From the NCBI GenBank assembly GCA_013331265.1, contig DUGS01000028.1, forward strand, positions 1 to 27,471: DNA of 27,471 nucleotides. The letters are read 5' to 3'. The notes below the pieces were generated by a model. The model worked only from the letters and a program-made list of their open reading frames with translations. It was not told where the DNA came from and searched no databases. Origin of the DNA: Methanosarcina sp. (GTDB lineage Archaea > Halobacteriota > Methanosarcinia > Methanosarcinales > Methanosarcinaceae). Within the stretch, counting starts at the first letter, position 1; every line of letters begins with the position of its first letter. This document shows, piece after piece, positions 7,654 to 14,639 of this stretch. Both the position numbers and the translations under genes were made by a program.

Positions 7654-7662
7654 ATTTATATA
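7653..7662 (-). promoter_or_regulatory. Box A of the DUF2178-XRE operon
   Basis: On the minus strand the sequence reads TATATAAATA, a good archaeal TATA box. The start point would be near 7632, inside the half-site array. Confidence 0.5.
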
Positions 7663-7784
7663 TGTTGGTATGGACAAAAAAATGAAAAAATTCTGAAAAA
7701 TGATTTGAAAAGGAAGTTTGGAAAACGAGTTTGAAGAAGGGGTTCACCCTTCTTCGAATGTACCAATATGAGTTTAGTCTTTCA

Positions 7785-8885
7785 TCACTTGTTAGAGACT
7801 ACTACAGGTTCTGGCTTATGAGAAGAGTATTTTGAGTTAGGGGTCTCGGACGAAGATGAGGACGTAGAAGTTGGTGTGAGACTTGCCTCCTTGGAGAGAG
7901 CTGCAATCAGGCATCCCCTGGCAATCGCATATATTGGGTCCTTTGAGTCCGTTCCAGAGGTGTTAAACCGGCTCTTCTTAACGCCCGAAATCCGAATAGG
8001 CAGGTCAGTTTCCTTTAATCTCTTCTCAAACATCTCTGCAAAGCCTGTGGCTCTTGTGCTTCCACCGGCAATTGCTACCTGAAATTCAGCATCTGGCGGA
8101 GCGGTCTCAGAGAGTTTGCGCTTGAGGTGTTGCAGGACATATGTCAGGAGAGCATCGTAGTAAACGGCAAGTGCTCCCTGGATACTTCCTATTTCATATT
8201 CAGAACACAGTGAGAAGTCTGTTTCCTTGATAGAGGTGATTCTTTCCTTTGCCGTGCCTGTGGCGATTGCGACCTGTTCGTCGATCCAATCTCCTCCCCG
8301 GGCTATACTGAAGGAAACAATCGGGGTTGCCATGTAAGCTACGGTTACGTTTGTCATGCCTGCGCCTACACTTATCCCGACGCCTGTGAAATTGGAGTCG
8401 CCGAGTTCAGAATATACGACTGAAAGGCCTTCATCAATAGGGCAGGTAACATACCCGAGCTTGGAGGCAATTGCTTCTACGGTTTTTCCGTGGTAGAGCA
8501 CATTGAGCTGGTTATCCACAGGATTTGCAGGGACGGAAATGCACAGGATTTCGTCTTTCTTTTCAGGGAGCCCGAGTACCCGTTCAATAATGAGCTTGAT
8601 CATCGGGACGGAGTCCTTTTCCTCAGGACTTATAATTCCCTGTTTCATGGGCCTTCGGATATGCTTATTAAATACATTTGAGAATTTGAAGGCGTCTTCT
8701 CCAAGCACGTTAATGATGCTGCCCCTCTGGGTGTACAGTACTTTTCCATTATCAAGCATTTGCTTTGTCAGGTTATTTGATTCCATTTCAAGGAATGCAT
8801 TTCTCTGCTGGGAAAAGGAAATTGAGCCGTTTCCTTTTGTCGAGCATATAATGTTCATGGTTCCTACATCAAGGCCTTTAGCCAT
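7785..8885 (-). CDS. Actin/Hsp70-fold ATPase, MreB/FtsA-like
   Basis: 366 residues with the three nucleotide-binding signatures of the actin/Hsp70/sugar kinase superfamily: phosphate-1 GLDVGTMNIICS near the N-terminus, phosphate-2 GVGISVGAGMTNVTVAY in mid-protein, and the adenosine motif VAIAGGSTRATGFAEMF near residue 275. A segment with ARGGDWIDEQVAIATG resembles the MreB/Ta0583 region. The C-terminal 30 residues are Ser/Thr/Pro-rich and probably disordered. The frame extends to 9002, but the ATG at 8885 (MAKGLDVG) has AGGAG 8 nt upstream and starts right at the fold. It begins one base after the stop of the membrane-protein gene, so the two form one transcription unit. A cytoskeletal or scaffold role is inferred; a chaperone-like ATPase is the alternative. 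Confidence 0.82.
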   Translation of the reverse strand: MAKGLDVGTMNIICSTKGNGSISFSQQRNAFLEMESNNLTKQMLDNGKVLYTQRGSIINVLGEDAFKFSNVFNKHIRRPMKQGIISPEEKDSVPMIKLIIERVLGLPEKKDEILCISVPANPVDNQLNVLYHGKTVEAIASKLGYVTCPIDEGLSVVYSELGDSNFTGVGISVGAGMTNVTVAYMATPIVSFSIARGGDWIDEQVAIATGTAKERITSIKETDFSLCSEYEIGSIQGALAVYYDALLTYVLQHLKRKLSETAPPDAEFQVAIAGGSTRATGFAEMFEKRLKETDLPIRISGVKKSRFNTSGTDSKDPIYAIARGCLIAALSKEASLTPTSTSSSSSETPNSKYSSHKPEPVVVSNK

Positions 8886-8886
8886 T

Positions 8887-9681
8887 TTAATGTCTCCTGA
8901 AAAATTTCGTTTTAATGCTAAATATTCCTTTAGTTTGTTTGCCCTTGGAAGGCGTACTGGTTGCCCGAGCAAGTAGCAGTGACGCTGAATCAAGCCCGTC
9001 ATCGAGAGCTACATGCTTGCCTGTACTGGCAAACTTCAGGTTCTCAACTTCAGGAATTTCATCCGGAATAGTGATTTTCTTCTCTGACTCTAAGAGCCCT
9101 TTTCCGAGAATAAAATCATATTCAGTGTCTTTTAAAGCCATATTAAACTTCGAAAAACCGTCTTTTTCCGTAAGAGATCTTTCGAGAGTTTTCTGGACTT
9201 CTTTCTCGATTTCGTCTTCACTGTGACTTTTTATCTTTTCAGACTCTATTTCAGAAAGTTGTCTTGCTCTCTCTTCAATCTGAATTAAAACCGTATTTGC
9301 AAAGGCGTTTCCTGCAAGCAGGCAGACACCCGCAGCATATACAGCTGCCACATAGGTTACATTAGGGTATACCCACACAGGATAACCCTGGGGATAAAGT
9401 ACGAGAAAAGCTCCAATCCCTATGCAGTTAAGGACAAGCCCTGTTCCTACAATATGCAGATGATATTCTCTTGGGTTCTTGATCATCAGGTTAATACCCG
9501 TAAGAATCAGGGATAAACCAAAACCGATAAAACCATAAGTGTTGGCTATTTCTCCAGGATCGGATCTTCTGGTAAGATTTACTGAAAGAGCATAAACAAT
9601 ACCTGTTAGCGCCAAAAGAAAACCGGACAGTAGCGCCATCGATGCAAAATAGTGGCTTATTTTGGATTTCATTGACACCAT
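8887..9681 (-). CDS. Four-TM membrane protein with long charged cytoplasmic tail
   Basis: 264 residues. Four hydrophobic segments fill the first half (about 12-33, 47-66, 75-95 and 105-130), with the conserved-looking NTYGFIGFGLSLILTGINLM in helix 2. From about 135 the protein is hydrophilic: a Glu/Lys-rich stretch that could form a coiled coil (IEERARQLSEIESEKIKSHS and on to about 175), then a linker and a basic C-terminus FFRRH. The layout recalls the haloarchaeal division protein CdpA, a membrane anchor for FtsZ, but that is similarity of design, not proven homology. The start is either the ATG at 9681 (box A ATATTTATATT at about 9698-9708 would make it nearly leaderless) or the ATG at 9672. 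Joined to the actin-like gene, it is a candidate membrane anchor for it. Confidence 0.75.
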   Translation of the reverse strand: MVSMKSKISHYFASMALLSGFLLALTGIVYALSVNLTRRSDPGEIANTYGFIGFGLSLILTGINLMIKNPREYHLHIVGTGLVLNCIGIGAFLVLYPQGYPVWVYPNVTYVAAVYAAGVCLLAGNAFANTVLIQIEERARQLSEIESEKIKSHSEDEIEKEVQKTLERSLTEKDGFSKFNMALKDTEYDFILGKGLLESEKKITIPDEIPEVENLKFASTGKHVALDDGLDSASLLLARATSTPSKGKQTKGIFSIKTKFFRRH

Positions 9682-9714
9682 AAATAAGAAGTAAGTGGAA
9701 TATAAATATGTTTT

Positions 9715-10387
9715 GTTTTTTTTACAAAGATACTTTTTAATTTTAAATAATTTGTGATATATTTAGGATTAAGCAATTAATTGCACATGAATGGAGGGTT
9801 ATTCCAGATACAGAAGAGGTACTCTTCAAATACAATGTTAGTCTAAATATGAAAAAACACTCGTCTGATGGTGAATATATCTAATAAATATGGAAAGTGA
9901 GGGAAAAACTAATATAGAGATCGTCAGGAATTTACTATTTTGAAGAGAAGATTATAAAAAAACTAATAATCATCTCTATAGATATATTTATCTAGTTATA
10001 CTGAAAAAACGGGTCAACTGAAATAATTAATTAAGTAATTACTTAATTATTTAATTAATATTGTAATCACTTATTACAACTGATCTAATATAATGAAAAA
10101 TATCTATAGAACCAAAATATATATAGTAATAAAAGATAATGCGCCAACAACTGCAAATTAAATAAGCTGAAAGTCTACAGTTAAGAATTCGAAGGTTTAA
10201 ACCATATAAGAGATCCGTCAATAATAGTTGAGACTTGCCAGAATATTCACATAATCCATTAATCTATCATTTTTTACTCTGTGTACATTTCCCGTATATC
10301 AAGATATTTCTGTTTCAGAGTGTCATCCGCATTTAAAAAAGAACTGTACAAAATAATTTATATAATGGATGGGTGCTATTAATAACT
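9715..10387. other. Long AT-rich spacer between divergent genes
   Basis: About 670 bases without a supported gene. It contains a palindromic AT tract of TTAATTAAGTAATTACTTAA type around 10027-10060, and the box A ATTTATATAA (about 10355-10364) before the 30-codon ORF. The region separates the minus-strand actin-like operon from the plus-strand antiporter and must hold both promoters. Confidence 0.5.
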
Positions 10388-10480
10388 ATGGATGATAATT
10401 TTTTAAGATATGCTGAGATAATATTTTGCATTTGTCTTATCATACTCTTTCTAATTTCTAGTTTCAATACGCCTGCATGA
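10388..10480 (+). CDS. Possible 30-residue single-TM peptide upstream of the antiporter
   Basis: The ORF starts MDDNFLRYAEIIFCICLIIL and ends SSFNTPA at TGA (10478-10480). It has an acidic head, one hydrophobic helix (about 10-25) and a short polar tail, the plan of small membrane regulators such as KdpF. Box A ATTTATATAA lies about 26 bases before the ATG, so the message would begin at the ATG itself (leaderless). The antiporter starts 60 bases downstream on the same strand, so the two are probably on one transcript. The case rests on composition and promoter spacing only; chance is possible. Confidence 0.4.
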   Translation: MDDNFLRYAEIIFCICLIILFLISSFNTPA

Positions 10481-10540
10481 ACTAATCTGGTAAACATCAC
10501 AACAATATTTTATTTTACGTTTACTGGGGGATCAAAATAA

Positions 10541-12334
10541 ATGGAAGGCTCTTTACTGGCAAACGTTGATGTAATTCTCGGTTTTGCGGTCATAATTCTT
10601 ACTATATTTTACAGATTTGAATTCCCTCCGGTGCTGGGATTTCTTGTAACAGGGATGCTAATAGGACCTTATGGGCTTGGAATCCTGAACGGAGGGGAAA
10701 ATGTGGACATGAGTTCCGAGCTTGGAGTAGTCTTTCTGCTTTTTACGATAGGAGTTGACCTTTCCTTAAATGAACTCTGGAAAATGAAAAAGGCCGTAAT
10801 GGCTGGAGGGACGCTCCAAATTCTTGTCACGACCGCACTGGTTTTTGTTGTATGCTCAACTCTCGGTTTCAGTCCTGCTACATCTGCTTTTATAGGTTTC
10901 TTGATCTCACTTAGCAGTACCGCAATAGTACTCAAAGTCTTTCAGGACAGAAATGAAGTTTATACCCCTCATGGAAAAACTTCACTTGCAATTCTGATCT
11001 TTCAAGACCTTGCTATCGTACCCCTCATCCTGATTACTCCTGTACTTGCAGGAAATTCTGTGAGTTTTGAGGGGGCACTTCCAAATCTCTTCTTCAAAGG
11101 CTCACTAATTATACTGGTCTTTATCCTGAGTGCCAAATTTCTTGTCCCCTTGATATTTTATCATGTAGGTAAGACGGGTAGCAAACAGTTATTCCTTGTC
11201 AGTGTTGTTTTCATCTGCTTATCCGCAGCAGTCTTTACATCAAGTATCGGTCTATCTTTAGCCCTCGGAGCTTTTTTGGCCGGGATTGTTATATCCGGGT
11301 CCCAGTACAGTCAGCAGGCGATGGGTAATATCTTACCTTTGAAAGATATGTTCATGAGTTTTTTCTTCGTGTCCATAGGTATGCTTCTTGATATCAGTTA
11401 TCTTCTGGATCATCTTTCTCTTCTTATTCTTGCAGCAGTTGCCCTTATTTTCATAAAATCAATTGCAGGGGTGTTTATCACTATCATTCTTGGGTATCCA
11501 CTCCGCACAACTCTAATTACAGGACTTGCCCTTTCGCAGGTGGGGGAATTCTCCTTTGTCCTTTCCAAGTTAGGTGTAGAATATTCTCTCCTGACAGAAG
11601 AGACTTACCAGGCATTTCTGGCAGTTTCAATCATCACCATGGGAGTTACACCTTTTTTGATTAACGCGTCTTACAAGCCAGCTGATTTCATTGTCAAAAA
11701 GGCTTCAGAGACAGATTTCGGTATGAAACTGGTACGGGGCTTCTACTCTGGACCCCTTGAAAAGGAAGAATCTGTTGAGCCTGAGATAAAAGATCACCTT
11801 ATATTGGTGGGGTTTGGCTTTTCAGGAAAAACAATTTCAAAAGCTGCAAAAGCTGCAGGAATTCCATATGTCATCTTAGAAACAAACCCTGATATTGTTA
11901 AACAGGAAAAAACGAAAGGAGAACAAATACAATATGGAGATGCAACAGTTGGGGCTGTCCTGGACCATGCAGGCATAAAGAATGCAAGAGTCCTTGTAAT
12001 AGGGATTTCTGATGCGGTCGCTACAAGAAAAATTGTAGAGAAAGCAAAAGAGTCGAACCCAAATGTCTATGTAATCGCAAAGGTACATGATCTACGGGAA
12101 ATGAAGCAACTCAATACCCTTGGTGCGGATGAAATTATCCCTGAAGAATATGAGACCTCAGTAGAAATATTTGTCCGACTGCTAGAAAAGTATCTTGTAC
12201 CGAGGGAAAATATTGAAAAAATGGTAAATGATCTGAGAGCTAATGGCTACAGAAGATTGCGAAAACTGACTGATGACTCAGGTATCGACAGCAGTTTCAA
12301 TATAAAAGAAGGGCTTCCAGGTGTAGATATCTAA
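10541..12334 (+). CDS. CPA2 cation:proton antiporter (KefB/GerN type), lacking its RCK_C domain
   Basis: 597 residues. Residues 1-380 are the Na+/H+ exchanger domain with about 12 helices, including GFLISLSSTAIVLKVFQD, FQDLAIVPLIL and LALGAFLAGIVISGS. Residues 413-530 are an RCK_N (TrkA-N) Rossmann domain opening with HLILVGFGFSGKTISKAAKA and E439 at the end of strand 2, the usual NAD(H)-binding Glu. GGGGGATC lies 8 nt before the ATG. The protein then stops at VDI-TAA. The DNA beyond still encodes pieces of an RCK_C domain in shifted frames (see 12335-12480), so the gene has lost its C-terminal regulatory domain. Transport and nucleotide binding may still work. The second antiporter at 14640-16631 shows the full-length form. 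Confidence 0.9.
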   Translation: MEGSLLANVDVILGFAVIILTIFYRFEFPPVLGFLVTGMLIGPYGLGILNGGENVDMSSELGVVFLLFTIGVDLSLNELWKMKKAVMAGGTLQILVTTALVFVVCSTLGFSPATSAFIGFLISLSSTAIVLKVFQDRNEVYTPHGKTSLAILIFQDLAIVPLILITPVLAGNSVSFEGALPNLFFKGSLIILVFILSAKFLVPLIFYHVGKTGSKQLFLVSVVFICLSAAVFTSSIGLSLALGAFLAGIVISGSQYSQQAMGNILPLKDMFMSFFFVSIGMLLDISYLLDHLSLLILAAVALIFIKSIAGVFITIILGYPLRTTLITGLALSQVGEFSFVLSKLGVEYSLLTEETYQAFLAVSIITMGVTPFLINASYKPADFIVKKASETDFGMKLVRGFYSGPLEKEESVEPEIKDHLILVGFGFSGKTISKAAKAAGIPYVILETNPDIVKQEKTKGEQIQYGDATVGAVLDHAGIKNARVLVIGISDAVATRKIVEKAKESNPNVYVIAKVHDLREMKQLNTLGADEIIPEEYETSVEIFVRLLEKYLVPRENIEKMVNDLRANGYRRLRKLTDDSGIDSSFNIKEGLPGVDI

Positions 12335-12480
12335 GCTATCAAAGTAGTAAGCGGTTCAAGCTTTTATGGAAAACCCTTGCAGATATTGAGGTCTGAAAAA
12401 AGCAGGGGTAACAGTACTTTCGGCTGGCAGAGGCTCGAACATGACCTACACCCCTGAAGGATATTTCCTCCTTCAGATAA
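12335..12480 (+). pseudogene. Decayed RCK_C (TrkA-C) remnant of the antiporter gene
   Basis: In frame after the TAA at 12332-12334 the DNA reads AIKVVSGSSFYGK, the first strand of an RCK_C domain. A one-base shift then gives TLADIEV and a stop. Another shift gives KKAGVTVLSAGRGSNMTYTP followed by EGYFLLQIN. Joined, these pieces have the order and spacing of a TrkA-C domain (compare KLSRAVGMTIGELNIRKKYG then GVSILAISRH in the neighbouring antiporter). At least one nonsense change and two single-base losses are needed. Confidence 0.8.
12454..12476. terminator. Hairpin in the remnant downstream of the antiporter
   Basis: CTGAAGGA (12454-12461) and TCCTTCAG (12469-12476) form a perfect 8-bp stem with a 7-nt loop. 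It lies between convergent genes and may end transcription, although no T-run follows directly and it may be an accident of the former coding sequence. Confidence 0.35.
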
Positions 12481-12520
12481 ATCATGAAATACACTCAAAC
12501 CTCATGAAATACACTCAAAC
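12481..12520. repeat. Tandem duplication of a 20-bp unit
   Basis: The unit TCATGAAATACACTCAAAC with one leading base occurs at 12481-12500 and 12501-12520 with one mismatch at the first position. It lies just past the decayed RCK_C remnant and looks like a recent slippage duplication in unconstrained DNA. Confidence 0.85.
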
Positions 12521-12594
12521 AAATTTGAATTTTTTTCTGATGTTGCAATAAACATACGATGTCAGAAACATATCCACTACCCCTGAACATTAAT

Positions 12595-12957
12595 TTATGA
12601 TTCAAGGTTTTTCTGTGACTCCTCCTTGATTTCACAGAAATAACGAGAAATACCAAACACATTTTCTATAGGGACTACAAATCCCACACCCATTCCAGGT
12701 TCATCGAGTTTTACTGCCTCAGTAATAGACTTCAGGATAGCATCCGCTACGCTGGATTCAGAAATTGTAAGCACGATTTCTTTCTCAGGTTCGATCATCA
12801 GACCGAGGATACTTTTATTTTCATGTATGCCTGTACCACGCCCAAATAAAATTGTTCCACCTCGGGCACCAGCTTTCCTGGAAGCTTTGACTACTTCATT
12901 GCCCCATCCCTTTTTTATAATTGTTACTATTAATACAAAATCTCCTTCACTTGACAT
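12595..12957 (-). CDS. PII-superfamily signalling protein linked to DUF1538
   Basis: 120 residues with the ferredoxin-like beta-alpha-beta pattern of PII proteins: FVLIVTIIKKGWGNEVVKAS (strand 1-helix 1), then AGARGGTILFGRGTG where the T-loop begins, a strand EKEIVLTISESSVADAIL and a Gly-rich GMGVGFVVPIEN resembling the end of the core. The classic uridylylated tyrosine loop is absent, so it is a PII-like protein that probably senses a nucleotide. It overlaps the end of the preceding DUF1538 gene by 11 bases, so it is the last gene of the operon. The likely role is to bind and regulate the DUF1538 membrane proteins, as GlnK does for AmtB; that is inference from gene order. Confidence 0.85.
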   Translation of the reverse strand: MSSEGDFVLIVTIIKKGWGNEVVKASRKAGARGGTILFGRGTGIHENKSILGLMIEPEKEIVLTISESSVADAILKSITEAVKLDEPGMGVGFVVPIENVFGISRYFCEIKEESQKNLES

Positions 12958-13675
12958 TATTTATACCTCCTTTAAATCTTATATAAACACCCAAAAGCAT
13001 AACAAAGATAATAGGTGCAAGTGCTATCATTGCTATCAGGCCGAAACCGTCTGCAACAGGATCTACGCCTTCATAGGCTGTAGCTACTCCCACAGATATG
13101 GACATTAAAAATGATACAGCCATCGGGCCTGTTACAGCCCCTCCTGAATCGAAAGCGATGCCTATAAAGTCTTTGTCACAAAAACATAACAAGACAAGGA
13201 CAAATAAATAAGATGGGATTATTATATATATAAATGGAATTCTATAGACAATCTTAGCCATTGATATCGCAGCTAATGTAGCGACTGCGAAAGAAAGTGT
13301 ATAAAGCATAAGGTCTGATCGTATATAACCATTGGAAGATTCCTCGACCTGGTAACATAATACTCTTACAGAAGGTTCTGCAAAGGTGGCAAGTAAGCCC
13401 AGGACGAATCCCAGAGGGATTAAAAGACTTTTTTTAGATTCACCGAAGTATTCGCCTATTTTCGTCCCTGCAGGGAGAAAGCCATTGTAAACACCATAAA
13501 GAAATAGTATCATACCAAGTGCGGTGAAGGCTAATCCTGTATAAAGTTTTATTAGTTGTGAGTGTGGCAACTTTAAATATAAAATCTGGAATAATGTGAA
13601 AAAAATTATAAGAGGGGCAATTGACTGAATAACTTCAAGAACTACGAAAAAAATTCCTACACTATTTGAACTCAT
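12947..13675 (-). CDS. DUF1538 integral membrane protein (second copy)
   Basis: 242 residues with about seven hydrophobic helices. It aligns with the neighbouring DUF1538 protein along its length: both have VVLEVIQSIAPLIIFF / VVQAIFPLALVVML at the N-terminus, a mid-protein TFAEPSVRVL / TVAEPNVNVL motif, and FDSGGAVTGPMAVSFLMSIS / FDAGSVTTGAMIIPVIMGLG near the C-terminus. These are the conserved DUF1538 features and suggest membrane-embedded polar segments of a transporter. The substrate is unknown. Its start overlaps the stop of the upstream DUF1538 gene by 4 bases (ATGA), and it overlaps the PII-like gene by 11 bases, so all three are translationally coupled. Confidence 0.87.
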   Translation of the reverse strand: MSSNSVGIFFVVLEVIQSIAPLIIFFTLFQILYLKLPHSQLIKLYTGLAFTALGMILFLYGVYNGFLPAGTKIGEYFGESKKSLLIPLGFVLGLLATFAEPSVRVLCYQVEESSNGYIRSDLMLYTLSFAVATLAAISMAKIVYRIPFIYIIIPSYLFVLVLLCFCDKDFIGIAFDSGGAVTGPMAVSFLMSISVGVATAYEGVDPVADGFGLIAMIALAPIIFVMLLGVYIRFKGGINNVK

Positions 13676-14367
13676 AAATACATTACCCCCAGTAATAACA
13701 TGAGGCTCAGTATGGGACCTATAGATGCCAGGCCTATAAGCCCAAAACCATCAAGTTCAGACCTATCTTGCAATACTGAAGCTATCCCGATTCCAAGCCC
13801 CATTATAACGGGTATAATCATAGCCCCTGTAGTCACGCTTCCGGCATCAAAAGTAATTGCCAGATAATCAGCGGGTATGAAGAGAGACAATATGAGTATA
13901 ATTGAATAACTTGCTGCAAATAGATATTTGATCGGAGTTCCAAGGACTATCCTCAGGATAGAAATTACCATCAGGAAACCTACTCCAAAGGCTATGGAAA
14001 TGATCAATAGATTGCTATCCATACTACCTTGCAAAGTTGAATCAATTAATCCAATTAAAACATTTACATTAGGTTCTGCCACGGTTACGAAAAATGAGAG
14101 CAAAAATACTATTAGTGCAATAAATACCAGTGAATTATGCTTGGGTAAATCAGCCCCAATTGCCTCACCTATGGGGAGCATACTCATCTTAACTCCGGTT
14201 AAAAAAAAAGCCATCCCAAATGTGGCTAACACCGTATAAATAAAAAAGGAAATAAGATCACTCAAACTTACTCCGACGAATACAAGCATCAATAACATTA
14301 CTACCAGAGCTAGAGGGAATATTGCCTGGACTACTTCCAGAAATGTTTGTTTTATATCACGCATCAT
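13672..14367 (-). CDS. DUF1538 integral membrane protein (first copy)
   Basis: 231 residues, about seven hydrophobic helices, with the paired DUF1538 motifs VAEPNVNVLIGL and TFDAGSVTTGAMIIPVIMGL. In many genomes DUF1538 is found as a tandem or fused pair, so this and the next gene probably form a heterodimeric membrane unit. The open frame could begin at a GTG at 14379, but that GTG is part of a GGTGA ribosome binding site 8 nt before the ATG at 14367 (MMRDIKQTF), which I take as the start. First gene of the operon; an 11-bp inverted repeat and TATA-rich DNA lie upstream. Confidence 0.87.
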   Translation of the reverse strand: MMRDIKQTFLEVVQAIFPLALVVMLLMLVFVGVSLSDLISFFIYTVLATFGMAFFLTGVKMSMLPIGEAIGADLPKHNSLVFIALIVFLLSFFVTVAEPNVNVLIGLIDSTLQGSMDSNLLIISIAFGVGFLMVISILRIVLGTPIKYLFAASYSIILILSLFIPADYLAITFDAGSVTTGAMIIPVIMGLGIGIASVLQDRSELDGFGLIGLASIGPILSLMLLLGVMYL

Positions 14368-14451
14368 AAAATGTTTCACCAGATCGATAAGGTAAGGTAG
14401 TGTACGAACAACAAGAAGCAGAGATGTTTAAAATCATTAGTTAATTGGTGT

Positions 14452-14495
14452 AACTGAAATTTTGTTTACCCCAGTTCTATATTGAAATTTCAGTT
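14452..14495. promoter_or_regulatory. Inverted repeat upstream of the DUF1538-PII operon
   Basis: AACTGAAATTT (14452-14462) and AAATTTCAGTT (14485-14495) are perfect 11-bp complements separated by 22 bases. They lie between the TATA-rich stretch at 14528-14560 and the operon start at 14367, so they would be in the 5' leader (hairpin) or act as a two-site operator. They could instead end the antiporter transcript that comes from 16631. Confidence 0.45.
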
Positions 14496-14639
14496 TGCAG
14501 GTCTGAAGTAACTATGTAAATATTAATAAATCTACATAATAATATATATATAAATACTTATGTGTTCTGAATTTTTGTATTTTTTTTGGAATTATTTATT
14601 TCAAGTTATATCCAACAAAAATATTAAGAGAAAGAAACT

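Noticed and set aside
12332..12334. Stop-codon recoding (pyrrolysine) in the antiporter or RamA relic
   Set aside because: The antiporter stop is TAA, not the amber codon used for pyrrolysine, and both loci also carry frameshifts that recoding would not explain.
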